This document shows, piece after piece, positions 9,604 through 21,566 of a stretch of DNA of 64,000 bases (position 1 is the first letter of the stretch; each line of letters begins with the position of its first letter). The stretch covers positions 18,654,927 through 18,718,926 of the forward strand of contig NC_133494.1 of assembly GCF_025370935.1 (NCBI RefSeq). Reading direction: 5' to 3'. Both the position numbers and the translations under genes were made by a program. The notes under the pieces are model-generated. The model had not been told where the DNA came from, did no database searches, and was given only the letters and a program-made list of their open reading frames with translations. This stretch comes from Choristoneura fumiferana (taxonomy: Eukaryota; Arthropoda; Insecta; Lepidoptera; Tortricidae).

Positions 9604-11752
9604 GACATATACTCTCGTTTACATTATGATTTGTGTTTTACCAAAATATGGTGTCCAGCACGACACGTGCGAGCACAATAAATAGGGTGGAAAGAATCAA
9701 TGGACCCTGGACGGCAACTACCTTAAATTAAATCCTTTAGTTAGCTAATTGTACTGAAAGGAAACATTCCTTTATTTTTAAAATTGAACAATAATGCATT
9801 CAAAAAATCGTCTTAACATCCCTTATCTCACCCGGGAATCGAACCAACTAAAAATTAAAAAATATAAAAACTCGCTATTTTATTATTCGAATCAATAGGA
9901 TTTATAGTTCAGGATATAAATTGTCTAATAAACATTTGGGTTTGTTGACATAGACTCTCGTCTACATTATGATTTGAGTTTTAAAAAAAACTGTGTGTCA
10001 TATCAGAATATGGTGTGCAGCACGTGCGAGCACAACTTAAGGACAATATATAAAAAAAAATATTTTTTTCGAAATTTTCAAAAATATTGTCGCTTCCTAC
10101 CTTTTTTGATTTGCGATTTTCTGAAAAATTTAAGAAGATATCAAAAAACGGATTGCAGCACAAGTCAGTACTACCTAAGCATAAACTGGCACAATGTTGA
10201 AAAAATTGATTTTCCAAAATAGCGGTGCTGAGATTTTTTTTTATTTGCAATTTCTCTGAAACTGTTGATGCTATCGAAAAACAGTTCTCGGCACAAGTGG
10301 GCACAAGTCTAGCACAAACTAGCAGATTATATTTTTTTTTCGATTTTTCAAAATGGCGGTGCTAAGACGTTTGTTGTTTCGCGTTTTTTTTTCGAAACTA
10401 TAAGCGATATCGAAAAACTGATTACAGCACAAGCTAGCACAAGTCTAGCACAACCGAGGACATACGTAATTTTTTGAAATTTTTAACACCGTGTCCATTT
10501 TATGACAATACATAGACTTTCGTCTTAATTATGATTTGTGTTTTAAAAAAATCTGTGAGTCATATCAGAGTATGGTGTGCAGCACGTGCGAGCACAACTT
10601 AAGAACAATATATGGCGATTTTATTTCTTCAAAATTTTCAAAAATATGTCGCTTCTTACCTTTTTTGATTTGCGATTTTCTGAAAAATTTAAAGATATAT
10701 CAAAAAATGGATTGCGGCACAAGTCAGTACTATCTAAGCACAAACTGACACAAAGTTGAAAAAATTGATTTTCCAAAATGGCGATGCTGAGATTTTTTTT
10801 ATTTGCAATTATCTCTGAAAACTATTGATGCTATCGAAAAACAGTTTTCGGCACAAGTGGACACAAGTCTGGCACAAACTAGCAGATTAGGTATATTTTT
10901 GTCGATTTTTCAAAATGGCGGTGCTAAGACGTTTGTTGTTTCGCGTTTTTTTCGAAACTATAAGCGATATCGAAAAACTGACAACAGCACAAACTAGTAC
11001 AAGTCTAGCACAACCTAGCATATACGTAATTTTTTGAATTTTTTGACACCGAGTCCATTTTATGACATAGACTCTTGTCTACATTATGATTTGTGTTTTA
11101 AAAAAATCTGTGTGTCATATCAGAATATGGTGTGCAGCACGTGCGAGCACAACTTAAGAACAATATATAGCGATTTTATTTTTTTCAAAATTTTCAAAAA
11201 TATGTCGCTTCTGACCTTTTTTGATTTGCGATTTTCTGAAAACTTTAAAGAGATATCAAAAAACGGATTGCGGCACAAGTCAGTACTACCTAAGTACAAA
11301 CTGGCACAACGTTGAAAAAATTGATTTTCCAAAATGGCGGTGCTGGATTTTTTTTTTATTTGCAATTATCTCTGAAACTATTGATGCTATCGAAAAACAG
11401 TTTTCGGCACAAGTGAGCACAAGTCTAGCACAAACTAGCAGAGTATATTTTTTTTCGATTTTTCAAAATGGCGGTGCTGAGACGTTTTTTTGTTTTTCGT
11501 TTTTTAACGAAACTATAAGCGATATCGAAAAACTGATAACAGCACAAGCTAGCACAAGTCTAGCACAACCTAGCAAAACTTTTTTTTTTTAATTTGGACA
11601 AAGTGGCGGTGCTAGCCCAAAAAAAGTTTTTTTGAAATATTTTTTCCGTTAACTGGAATTTTCAAAAATAGATAACAGCACAAGCTAGCACAACCCTAGC
11701 ACAACCTAGCACAACCATTTGTTTTTCGAATTTCCAAAATGGCGGTGCTAAC
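9604..11752 (+). repeat. Satellite-like array, unit about 555 bp, 3 copies plus a partial
   Basis: Units begin with 'CATAGACTCTCGTCTACATT' at 9951, 10512 and 11066, with a degenerate partial at 9604. Every unit runs through 'TATGGTGTGCAGCACGTGCG', 'CAAAATGGCGGTGCT' and 'GCACAAGTCTAGCACAA'. Within a unit, the 'TTTTCAAAATGGCGGTGCTA ... GATATCGAAAAACTGATAAC ... GCACAA' module repeats, giving a higher-order structure. A tRNA-like B-box remnant is at 9829-9851. The similar short proteins readable here are array by-products. Confidence 0.85.
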
Positions 11753-14491
11753 TTCACTCACATCACTATTAATACTTAGTCACTATTACTACCGATCATA
11801 ACTCCGAAAATAATTCGAAGTTAATATCGAATTTTATCACAATCTGTTGAAAAAGACCAGTTTATTTCTGTTTTAAAATCTTTTAATTTAAATTTCTTAT
11901 TTAATGAACCCACCAGAGTCACAACCACTTCGGCCACATGTATTGACAACATTTGGTTAACTTGTAAGTATTTAGAAAAAGCTGTTATCAGTGGAGTACG
12001 ATCAGATCACAAAGCTCAAACAGTGAAGTTACCTCGGGCTAGGGGCGGTGTTAATCAAACCATAGAAATTAGGCCGTTGAACAAACAAAGACTTGACCGT
12101 CTCAAAACAAACATCGCGCAAAAAGTAAACAATTTAAAAGTAAATACTAAAAATCCAAACGAAAATTTCAAGATATTGTTAAATACTGTATGCGAGGAAT
12201 ACGATAAAACGTGTAGTAAAAAACGTATTAAAATAGGAAACAAACTATCATTCAATGAATGGGCTACACCCGGAATACGTAGGAGTAGGGACGTCTTATA
12301 TGATCTTTATGATAAGAAATCGTGTACCACTGATGAACGTTTCCACCAGTATGTCAGGGATTATTCTAAATTATTCAAAATTATATGTAATAAAGCAAAA
12401 GCAGCCCATGTAACTAATAAAATTAAGTCCTCTGATGATAAAATTAAAACAGTTTGGAAAATTATAAATACTGAAACCGGTCGACGTAAGAACGCGGAGT
12501 CCTCTATATCGTTAAAGATTAACAACGTATTAGAAACGGACGCGGTTAAAGTAGCTAACGAGTTTAATACCTACTTCTCTAAAATCCCCATCGAAACGAC
12601 AAAATGTCTCGCGTCTTCCTCAAAGTTAGCTGAATCGCTCTTAAAACAAAATGTATCTATTCCAAACTTAAGTAATTTTAAATTCACGCATGTCTCTCCC
12701 TGTGACATCATTAAGACTTTTAGATTATTGAAAGTAAAAAAACGGAAGACTTGTGGGGCGTCTCAGTTAAGGTTCTACATTCCATTTTAGATGTCGTTGC
12801 TCCAACTTTAGCATTTTATTTAATAGCTGTATAGATGAAGGCGTATTTCCAGATTTGATGAAATATAGTAAAGTAGTTCCTATTTTCAAATCAGGTGATA
12901 AAGATAATCCCTCTGATTATCGTCCTGTGTCCATCCTATCAGCGTTTAGCAAAATATTCGAAAAAATAATGCTGACGCAAATGATCTCGCATTTTAATAC
13001 CCATAAAATCATGCATCCACAGCAGTTCGGATTCACAAAAGGCAGGTCTACTACAGACGCGGGTCATAGTTTAGTTAAATTCATATTGCAAGCTTGGGAG
13101 GAATCACATGACGCTATAGGTGTATTCTGCGACCTTTCGAAAGCTTTTGATTGTGTGGATCATGATACTTTAATTTGTAAGTTAAATTTTTATGGCATTC
13201 GTGGCCTCGCTTTAGAACTCATTAAATCTTACCTCACACAAAGAAAGCAAAAGGTAGCGATTAACGGAACGGTATCGGAGGGATCTGTGGTCGAAATGGG
13301 AGTGCCTCAAGGATCCATTCTTGCCCCATTCCTGTATCTTATTTATGTAAATGACCTTACTTATATGGTAAGCCAAAAGTCGGGTATAGTTATGTTTGCT
13401 GACGACACGTCTTTACTGTTCAAGGTTAGTAGAAAAGATACCGACTTCATTGAGCCCAATGAAACCCTGTCCGTGATATCCGCATGGTTTGCTGCCAATA
13501 ATTTGTTACTAAATCCTAAGAAAACTAAATGTATTAAATTCTCGTTGATAAATTCATCTAGCTCGAATTCAGTTTCTAATATAAAGTTAAATGGTCAAAC
13601 TATTGAATTTGTAAAATCAACAGTATTTTTAGGAATAACGCTCGATTCTAAACTACAGTGGGGACCTCACGTCACAGCAATCGCGGGTAGATTGAGCTCT
13701 GCTGCTTTTGCAGTTTGGAAAATACGGCAGCTAACCGATGTGGCGACGGCACGGTTGGTGTATTTTGCTTACTTTAATAGCATTATTTCGTACGGCCTTA
13801 TTTTATGGGGATCTGCTGCAGACATTGAGTCAATTTTTATCTTACAAAAGAGAGCAATTAGAGCAATTTATAATTTGAAGACGCGTGAATCTTTAAGATC
13901 TTTTTTTAAGAAACAGATATCCTAACCCTGCCGTCGCTTTATGTTTTTGAAATAATCATGTATGTTAGGAAGAACATATGTGATTTTCCCACTAACGTCG
14001 ATAAGCCAAAGGCTACTAGAAACACAGGGAAGCTTAAAGTTCCATCTTACAGACTGGCTAAAACCAAAAAGTCTTTTCTGGGAAATTGCATACGTTTTTA
14101 TAATAAAATTCCAAAAAATATTACAAATGAAACGGATACAAAATTCAGATCTATTGTCAAGAAGACATTAATATCAAAGGCGTATTATAAAGTTAATGAT
14201 TATATCATGGACAGGGATATTTGGAAATAATTCCGATCCGCATTAGCGATCCCTTCAAATAGCGAACCTACTGTGTTAAAAATAAAGTTGTGTTAAATAC
14301 TTGTGATGTATACATATCATTTAATAATATTGTAAATCTGTTTAAAAAAAATATATATACCTCGTTGAGTTTCTTGCCGGATTCTTCTCAGCAGAGGTTT
14401 TTCCGAACCGGTGGTAGATTTTTTTGACATTCATAAGTGCTTGTTATAGCCTAAATTGAATAAAGATATTTTGACTTTGACTTTGACTTTG
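11753..14491 (+). mobile_element. LINE of the Jockey/CR1 type, 5'-truncated
   Basis: Holds the end of the endonuclease, a full reverse transcriptase, a C-terminal region and a 3' UTR ending AATAAAGATATTTTGAC with a (TTTGAC)n tail. It lies directly against the satellite, so the 5' truncation point is about 11753-11850. A second copy of its 3' end is at 60768-61157. Few frame breaks suggest recent insertion. Confidence 0.85.
11850..14230 (+). pseudogene. LINE ORF2: endonuclease C-terminus and reverse transcriptase, frameshifted
   Basis: The frame upstream of 12023 reads PTRVTTTSATCIDNI and SDHKAQ, the end of an APE-type endonuclease. The first long frame stops at 12790 after a shift near 12740. 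The second (12855-13925) carries the reverse transcriptase: DYRPVSILSAFSKIFE, DLSKAFDCVD (from 13131), GVPQGSILAPFLYLIYVNDL and the catalytic box FADD (13394-13405, a common variant of YADD). A further one-base shift near 13905 moves the C-terminal region (LPSLYVFEIIMYVRKN, then to 14230) into another frame. The enzyme would have copied the element's RNA at a nicked target. At least two shifts and the missing 5' part make this copy inactive. Confidence 0.85.
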
Positions 14492-14879
14492 AAAAATTTA
14501 AAACCATAATGGCAGTTGTCATAAATATCTCTTGTACTCCTTTTTTTTGTCATACTTTTTTAAGCATATTGTTTCGTACTCATAAAACTCCATCATCATA
14601 TATTTTTTAAAGCAGACTTATTTGTAGCTATAAGCTTCACTGTCATACAGTTTATGGCCTGCGTTGCTTTCGTTTAGTGAAAAAAAATGTGATAAAATAA
14701 GTATTTCGATGACAACGCCATCAATGGGCGAAACAATCACCATCTGTTGGATGTTATTACTGCAGACATTATTTAACCACAATAGATGTAAGTAAAAAAG
14801 AAAAACAATTCGTCAGCAAATCAATTTTATACGAATTTTACCCTCAATCGTCTCATAATTTTAGTAGATGTCAGAAATG
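14492..14879. other. Unassigned stretch
   Basis: AT-rich with no recognised gene or repeat. Confidence 0.5.
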
Positions 14880-15062
14880 TAGGTTAGGTTAAGTTAAAAC
14901 TGCGACCCCCTCAAAACCGTACTGCTACCAGTAAAGTAGGTTAGGTTATGTTAGAACTGCAACCCCTACAGAACCAAACTACTGCCATTAATATAGGTTA
15001 GGTTAGGTTAGAACTGCGACCACTACAGAACCAAACTGCCAGCAGTAAACTACTTACTTAAA
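14880..15062 (+). repeat. Tandem repeat of about 60 bp carrying TTAGG runs
   Basis: Three units start with 'GTAGGTTAGGTTA'-type text at about 14880, 14937 and 14994, each followed by 'GAACTGCGACC' and 'CAGAACCAAACT'. The last has three consecutive TTAGG units, the insect telomere motif. Short TTAGG runs also occur at 42752, 48413, 54030 and 54101. Confidence 0.7.
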
Positions 15063-15499
15063 TTGTGATTATCAATCTCATCAATATCATCATCTGGGCC
15101 TACTTCTTTTCGTTTATTTTGTTGGAGGCATATTGATAATAATATATAAAAACTTTCACTCCAGTTCCAACATAGCAGTAACGTTAAATTAACGTAAAAA
15201 ACTGTATCGATATTGAAATGTTATGGTTAACAAGTTTATTGAAATTGATGATTATGAATGAAAGAAATATGAAAACCGCATTATGAGTAAAAACGTTATC
15301 CTAGTGACAACGTTATGAATTACGATATTCTGATAATTGACCATTATGACCTCAGTTGGTAGTAGTACAAATTTATGACAAATAAAATTATGAAGTAAAA
15401 AATTCGGAAGAGTGATGATTCTGGCTACAAATCGGTAGCAGGAAAAAAAATCGGAGGATCGATTTTATGCGAGTCAATATGGACCCCCATTGTAGCACT
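15063..15499. other. Unassigned stretch
   Basis: AT-rich; several 'TTATGA' words recall the element pair at 42617 and 48786, but no copy could be delimited. Confidence 0.4.
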
Positions 15500-15905
15500 T
15501 GTAACTTTGTGGTACAGGGGGCTGATTGAGTTCGAAACGCGTTAGTGTAGTGTGGTGGTGGTGATAGATGGATTTGTATGATTTGTGTGAACTGTATGAA
15601 CACGCGATTTATTAGCCGTTGGTCCAATACGCAGTTCCTCTAATAGGTTTTTAAATCCTCTTTCTGTCCAACGCATATTTTGTCCAGCTTGCATTTCGCG
15701 CAACATATATTTCGTCCAGAATGCATTTCGCGCAACATATATTTCGTCCAGAATGCATTTCGGCCAACATATATTTTGTCCAACTCGCATTTCGTCCAAC
15801 ATATATTTGTCCAAATCGCATTTCGTCCAACAGACATTAGCTATCATAAAGTCGCGGGTGAGCAAAGAAATTCTTTTAGTTCGTTTATTTTAAAGTTGTA
15901 GAGCC
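15500..15905. mobile_element. Relative of the inverted-repeat element at 20664
   Basis: Shares 'GAGTTCGAAACGCGTTAG', 'AGTGTGGTGGTGGTGATAGA', 'TGAACACGCG' and the end 'GTCGCGGGTGAGCAAAGAAA' with 20664-21000. Its centre has been replaced or expanded by the minisatellite at 15662-15835. Confidence 0.55.
15662..15835. repeat. Minisatellite, unit about 34 bp, about 5 copies
   Basis: Units read 'CAACATATATTTCGTCCAGA' followed by 'ATGCATTTCG', with scattered changes. The cysteine- and asparagine-rich minus-strand frames here (15542-15865) only reflect the repeat. Confidence 0.85.
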
Positions 15906-17061
15906 TATCCAGTTTCTGTCCATATAATATTTATTTGTGAACTTCAGTGCAATACGGGCAACAAACTTTGTCAATATTGAAAACATAGTTAAGTATTATA
16001 GACAGAGATAGCAAAGAGGTTAATCTACGTCAGAGGGGACCCATGAGATGGCGGCTTCCTCAGACAAAGAATTTTAACCATTTAAAGAAGAACGCATCTT
16101 TGGAACTTTGTTTTGGTGCTTTTTCTTTAATTTGTGTACTTTTAGTTTATGATAGCTGTATATTGTATAATTAGTTATAATTTGATAACATAAATTAAAC
16201 CTATAATGAGCAAAAAATTAAAACATAGATCGTCCTCCTCAAACTGAACAACATTAGTTCAGCGACTTTTAACAATAATTAGTTATTATAACGGGTAATT
16301 TTGGCAGAATGTTTATCTGTTAATTATTATTATACCCTGTAGGTGATTCGGAATAAAATAAAAAACAATGGAATAAATGACGTTTTTTTACCATCACTTT
16401 CGGCACATTATTGGCACGATAAAAGTATCTAAGTTCAGCAGAGGTGTAAAACACCTCCACTACGCTGCCAAGTACAATACCAATAAAATAAATATACAAA
16501 ATATTTCAGGTCTTCAAATTTACATTTGTGAAATTGACATTATGTCATTTTAATTATTATTTCAAGTAAGTTAACCAAACTTAACAAATTACCTATTAAG
16601 ACTTTTGCGTAATCGTAGAAACTTTTCTAAAATAATGTAGAGCTGTTTCCAAGAATTATTTGAGATTACGTGACTGAATTTCTCGATTTACTCATTTCAA
16701 TAAAAAAAGTTGGAGGTATGACCTACATCACCTCGTAAAGTCGAGGCAGCATGACACCCATTATTACAAGGCAGCCCTTGGACCCGACTCGGAAAATTGT
16801 TTACCGAATTCATTTTACACGCAATGAGAACTTGTTTTCCATGCGATGTTAAGCAAGGAGGGTTAAAGATAAATTAAACCATTAAACCATTAGCCTGCGG
16901 TCAACGACGATTTCATTTGTCTTTTTCGAAATACGGACCCGTTAACCGATTTCAAATGTGAATATTGCAATCTGGAACATATTTTTTTTACGTTGCCCTG
17001 TTACACTATCTTGGTGTCTTGATTGCTGTACTGATATCGTATCTATACGTTATAGATACTT
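15906..17061. other. Unassigned stretch
   Basis: AT-rich, with no recognised gene. The open frame at 16965-17177 starts in unique DNA and ends in a family P fragment, so it is not credible. Confidence 0.5.
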
Positions 17062-17125
17062 TCAAGGCTGGCAACGCACCTGCAGGCCCAATGGTGCTGC
17101 AGGAGTCCATAGGCTGCGATGATTA
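17062..17125 (+). repeat. Family P fragment
   Basis: 'GGCTGGCAACGCACCTGCAG' and 'GGTGCTGCAGGAGTCCATAG' match the central part of the poly(A)-ended family seen complete at 42842-43130. Confidence 0.45.
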
Positions 17126-17570
17126 CTTACAAACAGTTGAATTGAACCGCATACTCGTTTGTCGGCCTTTAGTATAATATACTCAAGAAATAAGATTTTG
17201 ATAAAATTTACATGAGATTAATCAGTCTATTTCAACAAGTATTTAAAATAATTTTCTACATCGGTTTGTAACCAATAGAGTTCTGAGGTAAAAACCTTTG
17301 AAAGAATCTATGAACCTCCTACTTTTTTGAAGTCAGTAAAAAATGGACGATTTACGCTGATAATGTTCAATAACCGATGATGTCCTAAACGTCATTACAG
17401 AGAAGGTATCGAATTCGAGCAGTATTTATTGATATTCGAATTTACACCGTAACATTTCGGTATCGGTTGTAGATAACAATATTGGAAAAACGACTAGATT
17501 AATGAACTGCGATAGTGAAAAACGGGAAAATTAACGGCAACACGAGTCCACGGCGTAGGTACTCTAAAGG
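17126..17570. other. Unassigned stretch
   Basis: No recognised feature. Confidence 0.5.
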
Positions 17571-17969
17571 TAAGTCCACATTAGTATTATTTTAGCGTAT
17601 CGTATCTGCGTCGCGTAGTAGCAAAGTTCATGGTCGTTAGTTTGGACGTGATTCAATTGCATACGGCATCAAGCAAAACGCCGTTCTGATTAGACGTGTG
17701 CGCCGATGCTAAAATCTACGGCGGCGGGCGCCGGTCAAAAATCGGCGGCGGCGGGCGTGTTTTCGGCGTGATTTCGGCGCGGAGATTTTAAATAGAACTA
17801 TTTAATTTGTAGACTAATTTTAATGACAAGATTAGGTAAAATGTACAGACAATGAAGCTTTAATTGACGCCTTGCAGCGGCTGTAATTGTCACGGACAAA
17901 TATCATTTTGTCCACCCGTTTTGGACTTAAACGGGACCTTTTTTCTTCTTCTCTTCTTTAAGATTCACC

Positions 17970-19908
17970 GTACCTACCAGTAGAACTCGGAAGCTCTCGG
18001 AGTATACCCTATGTATGTATGAGTAACCTTATGGCTGAACGACGCTCGCTTCGACTGCAGTCTCCCGATGATGCTGAATAGACAAATTTCGAAATCCTTG
18101 CGACACGATATTCGTACCTTTAATACTGCTCGTGTTAAAGATACGATTGAGTGGAATAAAGGCTCTAAAGTGTTCGCAAGAGATATGTCTATTGAGCAAA
18201 CCAAATGACAAAGTTGAAGAAGATGATGGCAGTGTAACGTGGACTAAAGCGGAAGTGTTGAGGAAATCGAGGAGTTCTATGGACGGCTCTACGAGTCGCG
18301 TCACTAAGCCTGTTTTCAGCGCGGCGACTCAAGACCCAAGAGCCAAACTGACCCGACACTATACAGAGATATCCCGGACATCAGTCTGTACGAGATAAGG
18401 ATGGCCTGAAACAGCTTAAGAACAACAAGGCGCCGGGTGAGGACGGAATTACGTCAGAGCTTCGGAAGACGGGTGGATCACCGGCTCTTAAAGTCCTTCA
18501 GAGGCTCTTTAATTCCGTCTTGCTCGAAGGCACAACGCCAGAAGCGTGGAACGAGAGCGTTATGCTGTTGTTCTTCCTTCATGAAGGGCGATAACACCCT
18601 ATTGAAGACCTACAGGCCCATCTCGCTGTTGAGCCATGTTTATAAGCTGCTTTCCAGGGTCATTTTATATCGTCTCGAATGCAGGTCGATAGCTTCCAGC
18701 CAACCGAACAAACCGGGTTCCGAACAGGCTACCGTAGACCACATTCATACGCTGCGGCAGGTCATACAGAAGAACGAAGAGTATAACTTGCCGCTATGTC
18801 TAGCGTTTGTGGACTACGAGAAAGTCTTTGATTCGGTCGAAACGTGGGCGGTGGTAGAGTCTCTCCAACGATGCCGTATCGTATCGACTATCGATATATC
18901 GAAGTGTTGAAGTGTTTGTATAAAAAATGCCACTATGTCGGTCCGAGTACAGGAACAGAGTTCAAAGGGCCCCCCTGCCCTGATGCCTGATGCCCTTGAA
19001 AAGAGGCGTAAGACAGGGAGATGTCATATCTTCGACACTGTTTGCTGCCGGTTTGGAAGACGCCTTCAAGCTTCTGGAATGGAAAGGACTAGGCATCAAT
19101 ATCAACGGCGAATACAACATCACTCACCTTCGGTTTTCCGACGATATCGTGGTGGTCATGGCAAAGTCGATGGAAGAACTCAGCACGATGCTCCAAGCCT
19201 CAATCGAGTCTCCAACGGTGGGCCTTAAAATGAACAGGGACAAGGACAAAGGTCATGTCGAATGTCCATGTGTGCCTACCCTATTTTGTGGGGAGAATTT
19301 GGTTCTTGAAGTTGTTGACGCGTATGATACCTAGGACAAACCGTTCAATTAGGTAAGTTTAACTTCGAGAAGGAGGTCAATCGTCGAATCCAACCTGGAT
19401 TGTCAGCGTTTGGGAAACTCCGCAACGTCTTTTCGTACAAAATTCCTCAGTGTCCTAAGACAAAAGTCTTTAACCAATGTGTGTTGCCAGTTGCCAGTGA
19501 TGACATTATGGATCCGAGACGTTGTGCTTCACTATATGCCTTATAAATAGGCTCAGAGTTGCTCAGCGAGCTATGGAAGCTATGCTTGGGTTTCTCTACG
19601 GGATCGAATCAGAAATGAGGAGATACATAGAAGGGTCACCGACATAGCCAAGCGAAATAGCTCGTTGAAGTGGCAATGGGCAGGCCATATAGCACGGAGA
19701 ACAGATGGCCGTTGGGGCCGAAAAGTTCTGGAGTGGAGACCGCGGATCGGCAAGCGCAGCAGGACGTCCACCAACGAGATAGAGCGATGACTTGGTTAAA
19801 GCCGCGGGTTCACGGTGGATGCAAGTCGCTGCCAACCCAAGCAACTGGATGTCTACGGGGAAGCCTATGTTTAACAGTGGACGATCTATGGCTGAGATGA
19901 TGATGATG
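17970..19908 (+). mobile_element. RTE retrotransposon, 5'-truncated
   Basis: Carries the RTE reverse transcriptase region and 3' domain and ends in GATGATGATGATG at 19895-19907, the tail type of lepidopteran RTEs. The 5' end is missing: the endonuclease is not seen. Related fragments lie at 36590, 37385, 44413, 48915, 54745 and 61504. Confidence 0.8.
18072..19890 (+). pseudogene. RTE reverse transcriptase, degenerate
   Basis: A frame from 18072 reads MLNRQISKSLRHDIRTFN then EWNKGSKVFARDM, typical of RTE proteins just before the reverse transcriptase. Next come TYRPISLLSHVYKLLSRVI (about 18610) and LCLAFVDYEKVFDSV (about 18800), then GVRQGDVISSTLF (about 19005). The catalytic box reads FSDD (19133-19144) instead of FADD, a replacement that would harm activity. 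A nearly continuous 3' domain follows (about 19540-19870). Several stops and shifts separate these pieces, so the copy is dead. Confidence 0.8.
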
Positions 19909-20222
19909 TAACCAATGACTAATAATGATTCATTGTAGTAAAATATAGAATGCTTCGAAAGTCAGAAATTCAGTATAGAAAAACATTTGAACTCGCGCGA
20001 TTTTACGCCGATACGCTGATCGGCGGCGGCGGCGGCGAAAAAATGGCGGCGGCGGCGGCGGGTCGGCGCGGCGCCACACGTCTATTTCTGATTACGATAC
20101 GATTCATGTTGTACCGCGTATCCTAAATAGCCCATTAGCTTAATAAAATAACAAAGTGAGCGTCCATACTTAATATACGCGTGATCTCAAAACGCTAAAA
20201 TGATAGGTGTAAATGTGAACCC

Positions 20223-20663
20223 ACTCTTATTTTACGTGATTGGATGATCGGTAACTTACGCATCGTTACTTCTTTTAATTTAGCTCGGTGGGCTTTATCT
20301 TGCTTTGCAGGCCCGGCTAGATTGGGTGTTTAATATCCGTCGAGACTCTCTTAATTTTTATCAGGTTTATTGAGGTTCATTGTTGTGAAAAAATTATGAA
20401 ATAAGTAAGCTTAGCAGTTATTTTGAGGCTTAAGGTCTCTACCTACTACATAGTATCATGCCATGGTCGTAATAGGAACATGTTAGGAACGGAATGTCAA
20501 GCCAGTCAAGCGCATGCATCATGACACGTGACGGCGAGACGGTTGGTTACGAAATGGCATATTTTCATACTTTTTTTGCGATACAAATTATATATTTTGG
20601 CCTAACACGTTGCTATTAACGGTCATGGTATACGGTGTAAGGTAGAACCCTTAGAAACTAAAC
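20223..20663. other. Unassigned stretch
   Basis: No recognised gene or repeat. Confidence 0.5.
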
Positions 20664-21000
20664 TGCGAATAATAAATGAACTAAAAGAATTTCCTTGCTC
20701 ACCCGCGACCTTACGATACCTAAGCTTATGCAAAATATGCGTATTCATGCAGTTCCTCCACCTCCACACTGTAAGAACACACACAAATCACACAAACCCA
20801 TCTATCACCACCACCACACTACGCTGACGCGTTTCGAACTCAACCAGAGCTCATCTTCAGAGTGACACAACCGTACACCATGCTACCAGTTGTTAGACTG
20901 GTGGTTGTTGGGTGGAGGAACTGCATGAACACGCATATTTTGCATAAGCTTAGCTATCGTAAGGTCGCGGGTGAGCAAGAAAATTATTTTAGTTCATTGA
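20664..21000. mobile_element. Inverted-repeat element, arms about 95 bp
   Basis: Left arm 'AATGAACTAAAAGAATTTCC ... CTCACCCGCGACCTTACGAT ... ATGCAGTTCCTCCACC' is mirrored at 20908-20998. The loop contains 'CGTTTCGAACTCAACCAGAG' and 'CTCATCTTCAGAGTGACAC'. A relative is at 15500-15905. No protein encoded. Confidence 0.75.
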
Positions 21001-21312
21001 TATGGACCTCCGCAAAGTAACGCCTGATTCAATAAATTATTTAAACTTTGAAGGATATAACTTTGGAGGTATTGACTACTCGTATGAGCTGAGTAAATGA
21101 CCGACTGTTGATCTAATTGAGTTTTTAACGCACAACTTAAACTAATTAGTCTATTAAGACTAGGATCCTGGAATGCTCGGGGCTTTCATTCATCATGTAA
21201 ATGGTCATTAAGAGCAGATTTTTATAATTTCAATCCATAAGGGGTAAGGTGTTGTATGGAAAATTAAAACCGCGGAAGCTGATGACGGTAAAATAATATA
21301 AACAAAAAATAA
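21001..21312. other. Unassigned stretch
   Basis: No recognised feature. Confidence 0.5.
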
Positions 21313-21566
21313 AAAAAATATCACGGGACAATTCACATCAATTGACCTAGTCCCAAAGTAAGCTTAGCAAAGCTTGTGTTATGGGTACTAAGCAACGGAT
21401 AAATATAATTATATAGATATAGATACATACTTAAATACATATTAAACACCAAGACCCGAGAACAAACATTCGTATTTTTCATACAAATATCTGCCCCGAC
21501 ACGGGATTCGAACCCAGGACCTCAAGCTTCGTAGCCAGGTTCTCTAACCACTAGGCCATCTGGTCG
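21313..21566 (-). mobile_element. tRNA-headed SINE (family S2), uninterrupted copy
   Basis: The minus strand begins with 'GACCAGATGGCCTAGTGGTT' and a B-box (GGTTCGAATCC), then a tRNA-unrelated body and the 3' end near 'GTGAATTGTCCCGTGATA'. It serves as the reference for the interrupted copy at 9107-9590. Confidence 0.8.

Larger units (their letters stand above)
17575..20222. mobile_element. Inverted-repeat element with GC-rich arms, split by an RTE
   Basis: Left arm (about 17577-17780) and right arm (about 19995-20222) mirror each other: 'CACATT..TATTATTTTAGCG', 'ATTAGACGTGTG/GGCGCCG' and runs of GGC. The GC-rich arms contrast strongly with the AT-rich flanks. The RTE at about 17970-19908 lies between the arms, implying insertion into an existing element. 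No transposase seen; superfamily unknown. Confidence 0.55.

Noticed and set aside
9974..11592. Several similar short proteins on both strands
   Set aside because: They recur once per satellite unit and on both strands; no start context or known family.
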